Position numbers and translations under genes: made by a program. This document shows, piece by piece, positions 51,637 to 60,499 of a DNA stretch of 64,000 bases. The first letter of the stretch is position 1. Each line of letters opens with the position of its first letter. The DNA comes from Achromobacter insuavis (GTDB lineage: Bacteria; Pseudomonadota; Gammaproteobacteria; Burkholderiales; Burkholderiaceae_B): assembly GCF_902859645.1 (NCBI RefSeq), contig NZ_CADIJR010000008.1:62001-126000 (forward strand). The letters run 5' to 3'. Under the pieces are notes generated by a model. It saw only the letters and a list, made by a program, of their open reading frames with translations. It searched no databases and was not told the origin of the DNA.

Positions 51637-52860
51637 ATGTTGTCAATGCCACGCAGGTTTTCGCGCGCTGTCCTGGCCGGCGCCATCGCCGGCGCGCTGC
51701 TGCACGCGGGCGCGGCCCGGGCGCAGATTTCCGACGACGTGATCCGGATCGGCTTCATTACCGACATGTCGGGCGTCTATTCGGGGCCGGACGGTCCCGG
51801 CGGCGCCGAGGCCATCAAGATGGCCATCGAGGAGATGGGCGGCGATATCAATGGCAAGAAGATCGAGTTGTTGACGGCGGATCACCAGAACAAGGCGGAC
51901 ATCGCCTCGGCCAAGGCGCGCGAGTGGTTCGACCAGCGCGGCCTGGACCTGCTGATCGGCGGCACCAATTCCAGCACGGCGCTGGCGATGTCGAAGGTGG
52001 CCGCCGACAAGAAGAAACCGATCATCGTGGTGGGCGCGGGCGCGCCGGCCCTGACCAACGAGCAGTGCACGCCGTATACGCTGAACTACGCCTATGACAC
52101 CGTGGCGCAGGCGCGCGGCACGGGCGCGGCGGTGGTGAAGGCGGGCGGCAAGAGCTGGTACATCCTGACGGCCGATTACGCCTTCGGCCATGCGTTGCAG
52201 GCCGACACCACCAAGGTGGTCGAGGCGGGCGGCGGCAAGGTGGTCGGGTCGGTCAAGCATCCGCTGTCGACCAGCGATTTCTCGTCGTTCCTGCTGCAGG
52301 CGCAGGCCAGCAAGGCCGAGATCCTGGCGCTGGCCAATGCCGGCGCGGACGCGACCAACGCGATCAAGGCGGCCAACGAGTTCGGCCTGACCCGGACGAT
52401 GCGGCTGGCCGGCATGATCATGTTCATCAACGACATCCACGCCATGGGCCTGGAGACGGCGAAGGGCATGTACCTGACCGACAGCTGGTATTGGAATGCG
52501 TCGGACGAGACGCGGGCCTGGGCGCAGAAGTTCTACGAACGGCGCAACGCCATGCCGTCGTCGCTGCAGGCGGCCGATTACTCGGCGGCCATCCAGTACC
52601 TGCGCGCGGTCAAGGCCACCGGCACCGACGATGCCGACACGGTGCTGGCCTACCTGCGCGCGAACAAGCTCGACGACGTGTACATCAAGAACGGCGTGGT
52701 GCGGCCGGACGGGCGCGTGGTGCATGACATGTACCTGCTGCAGGTCAAGACGCCCGAGGAATCGAAGGCACCCTGGGACTACTTCAAGGTGGTGCAGACC
52801 ATCGACGGCAACGAGGCCTTCACCACCAAGGCGGAAACCCGCTGCGCCCTTTGGAAATAA
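51637..52860 (+). CDS. ABC transporter substrate-binding protein (branched-chain amino-acid type)
   Basis: This 407-residue periplasmic protein has a signal peptide ending GAARAQ and type I receptor motifs IRIGFITDMSGVYSGPDGPG, LLTADHQNKADIAS, GGTNSSTALAMSKVAAD and a Leu/Ile/Val-receptor style middle (YAFGHALQADTTKVV). No permease or ATPase genes are adjacent, so it must share those or be an orphan. An AGAGGAG site precedes ATG 51637. It leads an operon with a BKACE enzyme and an SDR. Confidence 0.92.
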   Translation: MLSMPRRFSRAVLAGAIAGALLHAGAARAQISDDVIRIGFITDMSGVYSGPDGPGGAEAIKMAIEEMGGDINGKKIELLTADHQNKADIASAKAREWFDQRGLDLLIGGTNSSTALAMSKVAADKKKPIIVVGAGAPALTNEQCTPYTLNYAYDTVAQARGTGAAVVKAGGKSWYILTADYAFGHALQADTTKVVEAGGGKVVGSVKHPLSTSDFSSFLLQAQASKAEILALANAGADATNAIKAANEFGLTRTMRLAGMIMFINDIHAMGLETAKGMYLTDSWYWNASDETRAWAQKFYERRNAMPSSLQAADYSAAIQYLRAVKATGTDDADTVLAYLRANKLDDVYIKNGVVRPDGRVVHDMYLLQVKTPEESKAPWDYFKVVQTIDGNEAFTTKAETRCALWK

Positions 52861-52870
52861 GAGACCCGCC

Positions 52871-53785
52871 ATGGCAAAACGCAAAGTGATCGTGACCATT
52901 GCCCCCACCGGGGGCATGGCGTTCAAGAGCCAGAACCCGCACCTGCCGACCCAGCCGGCCGAGATCGCCGAGGACGTCTACCGCTGCTATAACGCCGGGG
53001 CCAGCGTGGTGGCGCTGCACGCGCGCCGCCCCGACGACCAGGCCACCTGCGACGCGGCCATCTACCGCGACATGAACCAGCGCATCCGCGAGCGCTGCGA
53101 CATCGTGCTGAACAATTCCACGGGCGGCGGCGTGCACGGCGACATGGTCAGGGAGACCACGCCGGGCACTTGGGAGATCCTGTGGGAGGAACGCCTGAAG
53201 GGCATGGACGCGGGCGCCGAGATGTGCACGCTGGACGCCACCACGCTGAACCTGGCCTTCGGCGACCGCGAGTACCTGATGAACACGCCGCTCAGCCGCG
53301 CGCGCGAGATGGCGGCCGGCATGAAGGCGCGCGGCATCAAGCCGGAGTGGGAGGTGTTCAGCCCGACGCACATCCTGCAGGACGCGACCACGCTGATCGA
53401 CGAGGGACTGGATGAGGAGCCGCATTTCATCAACCTGGTGATGAACGTGCACCGCAACTTCCAGAACGCCATGCCGTTCTCGCCGCGCCACCTGCAGATG
53501 ATGGTGGACCTGCTGCCGAAGAACAGCATCTTCTGCGTCAGCGGCATCGGGCCGTCGCAGCTGGAGGCCAATATCAGCGCGCTGCTGCTGGGCGGCCATG
53601 CGCGGGTGGGGTTGGAAGACAACCTGTATTACCGCCATGGCGAGCTGGCGACCAACGTGCAACTGACCGAACGCATCGTGCGCATCATCCGCGAGATGGA
53701 CATGGAGCCCGCGACGCCCGCCGAGGCGCGCGAGATCCTGGGGTTGCCGCTGCGCAGCGGCGTGCGGCCGGCCTTCGCGCTGTGA
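52871..53785 (+). CDS. BKACE-family beta-keto acid cleavage enzyme (DUF849) with altered zinc site
   Basis: This 304-residue TIM-barrel protein belongs to the 3-keto-5-aminohexanoate cleavage enzyme family, which joins a beta-keto acid with acetyl-CoA to give a new acyl-CoA and acetoacetate. Family landmarks are KVIVTIAPTGG, PHLPTQPAEIAEDV, NSTGGG, and GHARVGLEDNLYY with the conserved Glu. The usual zinc motif HLHxRDP reads Ala48-Leu49-His50-Ala-Arg-Arg-Pro here, so the first histidine is replaced by alanine. It lies ten bases after the binding protein gene. Confidence 0.88.
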   Translation: MAKRKVIVTIAPTGGMAFKSQNPHLPTQPAEIAEDVYRCYNAGASVVALHARRPDDQATCDAAIYRDMNQRIRERCDIVLNNSTGGGVHGDMVRETTPGTWEILWEERLKGMDAGAEMCTLDATTLNLAFGDREYLMNTPLSRAREMAAGMKARGIKPEWEVFSPTHILQDATTLIDEGLDEEPHFINLVMNVHRNFQNAMPFSPRHLQMMVDLLPKNSIFCVSGIGPSQLEANISALLLGGHARVGLEDNLYYRHGELATNVQLTERIVRIIREMDMEPATPAEAREILGLPLRSGVRPAFAL

Positions 53786-53819
53786 GACCGACGCGGCATT
53801 TTCCAAGGAGTGAAGCCTG

Positions 53820-54596
53820 ATGATCGAATCGTTGAAAGGCAAGCGGGTCCTGATCACCGCGGGCGCGGGCGGCATCGGCCTGGCGATCGCGCGCAAGTTC
53901 CTCGCGTCGGGGGCGCAGGTGCACATCTGCGATGTGGCCGCGGAGGCGGTGCAGGCCGCCGTGCAGGCGCATCCCGGCTTGAGCGGCAGCGTCACGGACG
54001 TGTCCGATGAAGCCCAGGTGCTGGCCATGTTCGCGGACCTGGCCACGCGCTGGGGCCGGCTCGATGCGCTGGTGAACAACGCCGGCGTCTCGGGGCCCAC
54101 CAGCCGGCTCGAGGACACGGACCTGACGGCATGGCGGGCCACGCTCGACGTCAACCTGACGGGCACGTTCCTGTGCGCGCGCAGCGCGGTGCCGCTGCTG
54201 CGCGAGGCGGGCGGCGGGGCCATCATCAATATCTCGTCGGTGGCGGGCCGCCTGGGCTTTTCGCTGCGCAGCCCTTATAGCGCCAGCAAGTTCGGGTTGG
54301 CCGGATTGACGCAGACCTGGGCGATGGAACTGGGGCCGTCCGGCATCCGCGTCAATTCGGTGCTGCCGGGCGTGGTGGCGGGCGACCGGGTCGAGCGCAT
54401 CATCGCCGCCCGCGCGGCGGCCGGCGGCGTCAGCAACGATGCCATGCGCGCGCAACTGGTGGAAAAGGTGTCGCTGCGCAAGATGACCCAGCCCGAGGAC
54501 ATCGCCAATCAGGTGGCGTTCCTGTGCTCGGACGAGGGCGCGATGGTCAGCGGCCAGAGCATCTCGGTGTGCGGCAACGTCGAATACCTGGGGTGA
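53820..54596 (+). CDS. short-chain dehydrogenase/reductase
   Basis: This 258-residue NAD(P)-dependent SDR has a cofactor motif ITAGAGGIGLAIAR, in which the usual TGxxxGIG is slightly changed, then NNAG (86-89), catalytic Ser140, Tyr153 and Lys157 (YSASK) and the RVNSVLPG segment. It probably oxidises a 3-hydroxy acid to the keto acid used by the BKACE enzyme upstream; this is inferred from the operon. The ribosome site AAGGAG precedes ATG 53820. Confidence 0.92.
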   Translation: MIESLKGKRVLITAGAGGIGLAIARKFLASGAQVHICDVAAEAVQAAVQAHPGLSGSVTDVSDEAQVLAMFADLATRWGRLDALVNNAGVSGPTSRLEDTDLTAWRATLDVNLTGTFLCARSAVPLLREAGGGAIINISSVAGRLGFSLRSPYSASKFGLAGLTQTWAMELGPSGIRVNSVLPGVVAGDRVERIIAARAAAGGVSNDAMRAQLVEKVSLRKMTQPEDIANQVAFLCSDEGAMVSGQSISVCGNVEYLG

Positions 54597-54608
54597 GGGA
54601 GCCGCGCC

Positions 54609-55151
54609 CTAGGCCATCTTGGCGTAAAGCGCGATCAGCGCGTCGAACGACGGCGCCACCGGCATGAACCAGCCGTCCTCGATGAAGCCGTCGACCAGCG
54701 CGTCCACCGGCTTGTCCGTGACGTCCAGGTCGGCATACGCCGAGTACAGTTCGCCGTCGGTGTACATGATGCGGCCCGCATGGCGACCCTGGCTGATCTC
54801 GACGTAGGTACAGAAATCCCCGCCCAGGCCCAGCACCGGCGCGAACGGCAGGAAGGCCGGGTTGTGGAAGCCCATGCGCGGCGTCAGCAGCGCCAGGTCG
54901 AGGTGCGGATCGCCGTTGCCGATGCCGAAAAAGGTGTTCATGTCCGCCAGCGCGGGCGAGACGCCGGCGCGGTGGGCCTGGTCGAATTCGAACCCGAACC
55001 GCAGGCCGTTGCTGCGCTTGAGGAAGGCGCGGTAGGCCGCCGAAAAGTGCGTTTTCCAGGCGTCCTCGTAGGCCTGTATCGCGCCTTCGGAGGCGCCGTC
55101 GAACGTTTGCAGGATCTTGTCGGAGCGCAACAGCTTGTCTAGCGGGTCCAT
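54609..55151 (-). CDS. SMI1/KNR4 (SUKH) family protein
   Basis: This 180-residue protein has the SUKH pattern: YEDAWKTHFSAAYRAFLKRSNG with the AxWxxPxxYxxFLxxxNG-like segment, FFGIGNGDPHLDLALL, FLPFAPVLGLGGDFCTYVEIS, and a late SFDALIALYAKM. Members are often immunity proteins of polymorphic or contact-dependent toxins. Here no toxin gene adjoins it, so it is an orphan. It faces the SDR operon convergently with a 12-base gap. Confidence 0.8.
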   Translation of the reverse strand: MDPLDKLLRSDKILQTFDGASEGAIQAYEDAWKTHFSAAYRAFLKRSNGLRFGFEFDQAHRAGVSPALADMNTFFGIGNGDPHLDLALLTPRMGFHNPAFLPFAPVLGLGGDFCTYVEISQGRHAGRIMYTDGELYSAYADLDVTDKPVDALVDGFIEDGWFMPVAPSFDALIALYAKMA

Positions 55152-55447
55152 GGGGATTCCAGTCCTTTCGAGGGAAAGCTCGGGGGCAGGGCAAGCGCGG
55201 TCTGGTCAGCATACCCTGCCGCGCCTGTCCTGCCTGTTTCACTTTTTTTCACAAATCCCACACAAAACACGGCGGAACGCGAACGGGCTTGTTCCCTATC
55301 ATCCCGGGGCGCGCCCGCGGATCACGCGGGCCCGGCCGTCCGGCCGCCGCGCGACCTTGCCCCCGCAGTTTCCCGCTTCCCCGCCGGCTCCGCCACGCGG
55401 GCGCGCCCGCCGCGTCGAGCCGTTGGCGGGCGGCCCGAAGGCCATCG

Positions 55448-56761
55448 ATGCTCAAATTTCTCGTTCGCGTTTTCGTCGTGGTTCTGATCAGTCTCGGGGT
55501 GGCTTACCAGCTCGTGGACAAAGGCCTGGGCACGCTGTTCCGGCCGATCGTGGAGAACGTCGCCTTCCAGTCGCTGCGCGGCCAGGTCCATGAGCTGCGC
55601 CTGCGGCTCGACGACGTTGCGCCGGCGCAGCGCGAGACGGTGCTGCGCGAGCAGGTGCGGCCCTACTACGGTTTGCGGCTGCAGCTGCTGCGCCAGGAAG
55701 AAGTGCGGCTGAACGAGGACGAACGCGAGCAGCTGGAGATCCTGGGCTTCGTGATGCGGGACGAGTACAGCACCCATCTGGTGCCGCTGCCGGGCCAGCC
55801 CGCCCAGTGGCTCGAGGTGCGTCTGCCGGGCGAGGGTCTGGTCGACACCTTGCTGACCTGGGGCGTCTGGGTGTTCCTGGGGTTCATGATGGCGATGAGC
55901 CTGCTGGCGCTGTGGGCGCTGCCGATGTGGCGCGACATGGACGCGCTGCGCAACGCCGCGCTGCGCATGGGCCAGGGCGAATTGAGCATGCGCGTGCACC
56001 TGTCGCGTATTTCGGGCATCCGCCACGTCGGCGAGAGTTTCAACACCATGGCCGAGCGGATCGCCGCGTTGGTCGATAACCAGCGCAGCCTGACCAACGC
56101 CGTCTCGCACGAGCTGCGCACGCCGCTGGCGCGGCTGTCGTTCGAGGTGGACCAGCTGGACCGCGGCGGCCTGCCGGCCCGCCATGGCCGGGTGCTGCGC
56201 GACATGCGCGCGGACATCTCCGAGCTGGAAAGCATGGTGGCGGAACTGCTGGTGTACGCCCGGCTGGAACGGCCCACCGAGGAAACCGTGCAGCTCGAGA
56301 CGGTGGACACGCGCGACTGGCTGGGCGAGGCGCTGGCGCAGGTGGCGCACCAGGCCGCGGCGCGCAATGTGCGCTGCGTGGTGGCGCCGGACCCGCCGCC
56401 GCACGTGCGGCTGAATCCGCGCTACATGAGCCGGGCGCTGCTGAACCTGGTGCAGAACGCGGTGCGCTACGCGCGCGGCCGCATCGACATCGCGTTGACG
56501 CAGCGCGCCGAGGGCGGCTTCGAGCTGGTGGTGGACGACGACGGACCGGGGATCGCGGCGGCGGACCGCGAGCGGATCTTCGAACCCTTCATCCGCCTGG
56601 ATGAAAGCCGCGATCGCGGCACCGGCGGCGCGGGGCTGGGGCTGGCGATCGTGCAGCGGGTGGCGATGAGCCACCGCGGCAGCATCAGCGTGACCGACAG
56701 CCCGGCGGGCGGGGCGCGCTTCGTGCTGCGCTGGGCCGCCGACCAGGGGCTGCCGCCGTAG
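55448..56761 (+). CDS. RstB-like sensor histidine kinase (orphan)
   Basis: This 437-residue kinase has two membrane helices (FVVVLISLGVAYQLV; TWGVWVFLGFMMAMSLLALW) flanking a periplasmic domain of about 110 residues. A HAMP domain, the H box AVSHELRTPLARLSFE, the N box NLVQNAVRYARG, and G boxes DDDGPGI and GTGGAGLGLAIV follow. The layout and RLDESRDRGTGG resemble RstB. No response regulator gene lies beside it, which is unusual. The 296 bases upstream to the SUKH gene hold no other gene; the first third contains a short AT-rich stretch that may be its promoter. Confidence 0.92.
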   Translation: MLKFLVRVFVVVLISLGVAYQLVDKGLGTLFRPIVENVAFQSLRGQVHELRLRLDDVAPAQRETVLREQVRPYYGLRLQLLRQEEVRLNEDEREQLEILGFVMRDEYSTHLVPLPGQPAQWLEVRLPGEGLVDTLLTWGVWVFLGFMMAMSLLALWALPMWRDMDALRNAALRMGQGELSMRVHLSRISGIRHVGESFNTMAERIAALVDNQRSLTNAVSHELRTPLARLSFEVDQLDRGGLPARHGRVLRDMRADISELESMVAELLVYARLERPTEETVQLETVDTRDWLGEALAQVAHQAAARNVRCVVAPDPPPHVRLNPRYMSRALLNLVQNAVRYARGRIDIALTQRAEGGFELVVDDDGPGIAAADRERIFEPFIRLDESRDRGTGGAGLGLAIVQRVAMSHRGSISVTDSPAGGARFVLRWAADQGLPP

Positions 56762-56864
56762 CGCCGGGCACGGTTACGTTTTCACATTGCATTTTCATGC
56801 GCAGGGCGAGCAAAAATGGTGTTTCATACGGGGGTTTCCTTTCCCCCTTCATAACGAGAACGCC

Positions 56865-58412
56865 ATGAGACATTTCCTGCCCGCCCTGGGCGCAGCCCTG
56901 GTCCTTTCGCTCGGCGCCCACGCCGCCTCGGCGCAGCAGGCGCCCGCCGCCAGCGCCACCGCCAAGCCGTTGCGCGATCCCTTTTTCTGGCTCGGGGAGA
57001 TCAACAAGGCGACGGCGGTGATCAACACCGACGAAGGGCTGCTGGACAAGTCCATGGCGCCCCGGCTGGCCGCGGGCGTGGCGAAGGTGATCAACGACGG
57101 CAATCAGCCCGGCGCCAAGCGCCCGGCCAGCGTCATCACCTTCGAGCCGCTGCTGATCAAGGCCGCGGGCGAGGACGTGACGCTGCTGCACGCCGGCCGT
57201 TCCAGCCAGGACATGCATGCCACCTACCGCAGCGCCATCCTGCGCGACAAGCTGCTGGAGCTGGCGGACCAGTTGAACGCCACCTCCGGCACGCTGGTGG
57301 AGCTGGCGGCCAAGCACGCCGGCACCATCGTGCCCAACTACACCAACGGCGTCGCGGCCCAGCCCAACAGCTATGGCCACTATCTGCTGGGCCAAGCGGC
57401 CGGGCTGGAGCGTGATGCCCAGCGCATCCGCGAAGCCTACGCGCGCATCGACCGCTCGCCGATGGGCACGACGGTGTTGAACGGCACCAGCTGGCCGCTG
57501 GACCGCAAGCGCATGGCGCAGTACCTGGGCTTCACGGCGCTGGTGGACAACGCCTATGACGCTTCGCAGATCTCGTCGATGGACCAGCCGGTGGAGGTGG
57601 CGTCGATCGTCACCAGCATCGCGCTGCGCACCGGCAACTTCGTCGAGGACGTGATGACGCAGTACGCGCAATCGCGGCCGTGGATCCTGCTGGAGGAGGG
57701 CGGCGGCAATACCTACGTGTCCAGCGCCATGCCGCAAAAGCGCAACCCCGGCCTGCTCAACGATACGCGCAGCGACGCCTCGACGGCGGTGACGCTGGCC
57801 ATGGGGCCGGTGATCCAGACGCACAACATCACGCCGGGCATGAGCGATCCGAAGGACGTCAAGCAGAACTCGGCCATGGTCGATGCCGGCATCTCCGCGC
57901 TCAAGCGCTGGGACCGCGTGCTCAAGGCCATGGTGATCAGCCCGGACCGCGCGCTGGAGGAACTGAACAGCGACTGGACCGCCTCGCAGGAACTGGCCGA
58001 CGTGCTGATGCGCAAGTACAAGCTGCCGTTCCGCGATGGCCATCATTTCGCCTCCGAGGTCGTGAGCTACGCCAAGACCAACAACATCAAGCCGCTGGAT
58101 TTCCCGTATGACCAGGCGCGCCGCATCTACGCCGAAGCCATGAAGGGCTCGAAGTATCCGAACGAGCTGCCGATGAGCGAGGCCGAGTTCCGCTCGACGC
58201 TGGACCCCGTGGCCATCGTCAAGAACCGCGCCACCAGCGGCGGTCCGCAGCCGGCCGAGATGGACCGCATGATCAAGGAAGCGCGCGAGCAGTTGGCCGC
58301 GCAGGACAAGTGGATCGCGGCCCGCCGCGCCCACATCGCCGATTCGCTGGCCAGTCTGGACAAGGCGTTCGACGCGCTGGTGGCCAGCGCGCCGAAGGAC
58401 AAGGGCCAGTAA
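56865..58412 (+). CDS. exported argininosuccinate lyase-like enzyme (aspartase/fumarase superfamily)
   Basis: This 515-residue protein has a clear signal peptide (HFLPALGAALVLSLGAHAAS, cleaved near ASAQQ). It then shows aspartase/fumarase superfamily motifs: LLHAGRSSQDMHATYRS as the HxGRSSxDxxxT-like region, NGTSWPLDRKRMA, and the signature loop SSAMPQKRNPG with its catalytic serine. Such lyases are normally cytoplasmic, so export is unusual. It may act on an amino-dicarboxylate in the periplasm. It has its own short leader, and no partner gene is apparent. Confidence 0.88.
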   Translation: MRHFLPALGAALVLSLGAHAASAQQAPAASATAKPLRDPFFWLGEINKATAVINTDEGLLDKSMAPRLAAGVAKVINDGNQPGAKRPASVITFEPLLIKAAGEDVTLLHAGRSSQDMHATYRSAILRDKLLELADQLNATSGTLVELAAKHAGTIVPNYTNGVAAQPNSYGHYLLGQAAGLERDAQRIREAYARIDRSPMGTTVLNGTSWPLDRKRMAQYLGFTALVDNAYDASQISSMDQPVEVASIVTSIALRTGNFVEDVMTQYAQSRPWILLEEGGGNTYVSSAMPQKRNPGLLNDTRSDASTAVTLAMGPVIQTHNITPGMSDPKDVKQNSAMVDAGISALKRWDRVLKAMVISPDRALEELNSDWTASQELADVLMRKYKLPFRDGHHFASEVVSYAKTNNIKPLDFPYDQARRIYAEAMKGSKYPNELPMSEAEFRSTLDPVAIVKNRATSGGPQPAEMDRMIKEAREQLAAQDKWIAARRAHIADSLASLDKAFDALVASAPKDKGQ

Positions 58413-58419
58413 GCGGGGC

Positions 58420-58470
58420 GCCCGGCATCCCGCGATGCCGGGCGGCGGGGCCGGCGCGCCGCGCCGGCCC
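58420..58470. terminator. two strong hairpins between convergent genes
   Basis: GCCCGGCAT/ATGCCGGGC (58420-58443) and GGGCCGGCGC/GCGCCGGCCC (58448-58470, three-base loop) are perfect stems of 9 and 10 bp. They fill the gap between two convergent genes. They lack T-runs but are likely to end or block transcription from both sides. Confidence 0.6.
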
Positions 58471-58473
58471 GTG

Positions 58474-60426
58474 TCAGCGGCACGCCATCGAGTAGCCGCA
58501 GCGGATCTGGTCGGGCAGGTCGCGGCCCTGGGCCGGATCGACCGCGTCGGCCGGCGCGTCCCAGGCAATCAACTGCGCCACGTCGTTGTTGCCCACCGGC
58601 CGGGCGTAGATCCACAGCCGGTCTCCCTTCCATGAGAACGCCAGCGCGCTGACGCTGTAGTCCTTGGGCGCGCGCAGGTTGGCCAGCAGCCTGCCCTGCG
58701 CCATGTCGATCACCACCACCGTGTTGTCGGCGCCGCTGACGGCGAGCAGGCGGCCGCGGGCGCTGCGCGCGGCGGCCGAGGTGTAGTAGACGGCAGGCGT
58801 CTCGAGGTCGAAGCGGACTTGTCCCGTGCCCAGGTCGACGGCGCGCAGGCGCCGGCCGTCAGGCGTTTCCGCCACGGCCAGGGCCCAGTTGCCCGGCCGG
58901 CTGCCGAACAGCAGCTTGGGCGTGGCGGTGCGGACGCTGGCGACCACGCGCGCGGTGGCCGGATCGATGCCATAGCCGCCGCGGTCGCCGCCCCAGAACA
59001 GGCCGTCGCCGAACTGGATCGCATCGCTGGGGACCCAGGGCAGGGCATTTTCGAGCGTGTCGCTGGCCTCGCGGCGCAGCGAGGCGTCCCAGTGCCGCTG
59101 GCGCCAGCGGCCTTGGGGCGTCATGGTGTAGAGGTCGTCGCCCACGCGCAGCGCCACGCCGCCGGCGGCGGGCAGAGTCCAGTCGTCAATGCGCCATTGC
59201 GGCAGCTGCGGGTCCAGCGCGTGGACGGCGGCGCGGCGCTGGCCGGGGCGCCACGCCAGCAGCGTGCGGCCGCCATCGTCCTCGCGCAGGCCCAGCGCCC
59301 AGACCTGGCCGTCGGCGGCGATCTTGAGCGCGCGCGCCAGGCCGAAGCCGGCGGTGTCTTCACGCGTGATGGCCGCATCCGCGCCCTGGCGCGGCCCATT
59401 GGCCGCGGGCGTGGCGCCCGCGCGCGGCACGAAGCGCTGGGTGGCGCCGCCGGAGGCCAGCAGGCTGCCGTCGGGCAGCGCCAGCAGGCGCCATTCGTCG
59501 TTGTCGTAGCGCCGCAGGTCGGCCTCGTCGGCCGGCAGGCGGATGCCGGACACCGGCGTCTCGGGCAGCGTGGCCTGCGCGGGGGCGGGGCCAACCGGCT
59601 GCGTGGCCGTGGCGCGGCCGCGCGCGTAGGCGTCGAAATAGGCCTGCATCAAGCGGTCGGCGTCGGCCTCCGGCAGGGCCTGCAAGCGCCGGGCCAGGCC
59701 GTCCAGGTAGCTGTCGAGCGCCGGGTCGGCGTGGTCGACGCTCTGGCTGTTGTATTCGAAATGCGGATCGGGAAAGCAGGTCACGCCGACCATGCAGCGG
59801 GTCAGGCGGAAATGGCGCGTGATGGTGGTGTCGGTGCCGCCGTGCCAGACCAGCGTCAGCGCCTCGCGGCCGGTCAGGCCCGACAGATCCATGACCGTGC
59901 CGTAGTCGGATTGGGTGCGGCGGGACTTGCCGCGTTCGCGCTGGAACGACCAGCGCGCCACCGGTTGCGAGAAGAACGGCAGTGACTTGATCTGTTCGGG
60001 GGCGTAGTCGGGCTGGCGGGCGATGGCCGCGCGGAAGGCGTCGTGCTCGTCGCGGTTGATGGCGCCGGCCGCCAGCGCCTTGGCCAGGACCGGGTCGGCG
60101 GCCTGGTTGGCCTGCTGGTCCAGCGCCTGTTTCAGCGCGGGCTGATGGCGGGCGCCGATCTCGGCCCAGTAGAACTCCATGGATGACAGCGGTCCGCTGT
60201 CGTCGCGGCCGCGGAACCCGCCCAGGTCCTTGCCGGCCAGGCCTTGTTCGATGTCGGCCTTGACCTGGGCATAGGGGTGGGGGATCAGGTAGTAGCGGCC
60301 CTGCGCGTAGGTGGCGCCGGGCAGCGGCTGCATCAGGATCGGGGCGGCTGCCGCGCTGGCGGACAGCAGCAGGGCCGCGAGGGCCAGGACGCGCTGGAAT
60401 CGGCGTGGGGCGCCGGGGTGTGCCAT
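58474..60426 (-). CDS. exported beta-propeller-like protein of unknown function
   Basis: This 650-residue protein has a signal peptide (VLALAALLLSASAAAAPI). The first half is mixed alpha, with an unusual cysteine pair MVGVTCF and CMVG, and a long helical middle. The second half carries repeated blades with W and D/G turns (RYDNDEWRLLALPDGSLLASGG, WALGLREDDGGRTLLAWRPG, LLAVSGADNTVVVIDMAQGR, LAFSWKGDRLWIYARP), suggesting a WD40- or quinoprotein-like propeller. It ends near a final GYSMACR with a Cys. No enzyme motif was recognised. Confidence 0.7.
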   Translation of the reverse strand: MAHPGAPRRFQRVLALAALLLSASAAAAPILMQPLPGATYAQGRYYLIPHPYAQVKADIEQGLAGKDLGGFRGRDDSGPLSSMEFYWAEIGARHQPALKQALDQQANQAADPVLAKALAAGAINRDEHDAFRAAIARQPDYAPEQIKSLPFFSQPVARWSFQRERGKSRRTQSDYGTVMDLSGLTGREALTLVWHGGTDTTITRHFRLTRCMVGVTCFPDPHFEYNSQSVDHADPALDSYLDGLARRLQALPEADADRLMQAYFDAYARGRATATQPVGPAPAQATLPETPVSGIRLPADEADLRRYDNDEWRLLALPDGSLLASGGATQRFVPRAGATPAANGPRQGADAAITREDTAGFGLARALKIAADGQVWALGLREDDGGRTLLAWRPGQRRAAVHALDPQLPQWRIDDWTLPAAGGVALRVGDDLYTMTPQGRWRQRHWDASLRREASDTLENALPWVPSDAIQFGDGLFWGGDRGGYGIDPATARVVASVRTATPKLLFGSRPGNWALAVAETPDGRRLRAVDLGTGQVRFDLETPAVYYTSAAARSARGRLLAVSGADNTVVVIDMAQGRLLANLRAPKDYSVSALAFSWKGDRLWIYARPVGNNDVAQLIAWDAPADAVDPAQGRDLPDQIRCGYSMACR

Positions 60427-60450
60427 GGACGGTTCCGTCGATAAGGGAAT

Positions 60451-60477
60451 GGGCTGCGGCAGAGAATACCGCAGCCC
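60451..60477 (-). terminator. stem-loop after prpF
   Basis: GGGCTGCGG (60451-60459) and CCGCAGCCC (60469-60477) form a perfect 9-bp stem with a nine-base loop, 22 bases past the prpF stop on the minus strand. It is followed by ATTCCCTTAT, only weakly T-rich. Confidence 0.5.
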
Positions 60478-60499
60478 GCGCCCGTCGGCGGCGGCCGCC

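Noticed and set aside
51643-52926. A 427-codon minus-strand frame opposite the ABC binding protein
   Set aside because: The plus-strand protein has a signal peptide and receptor motifs; the reverse frame has Arg/His/Gly-rich sequence with no recognisable fold.
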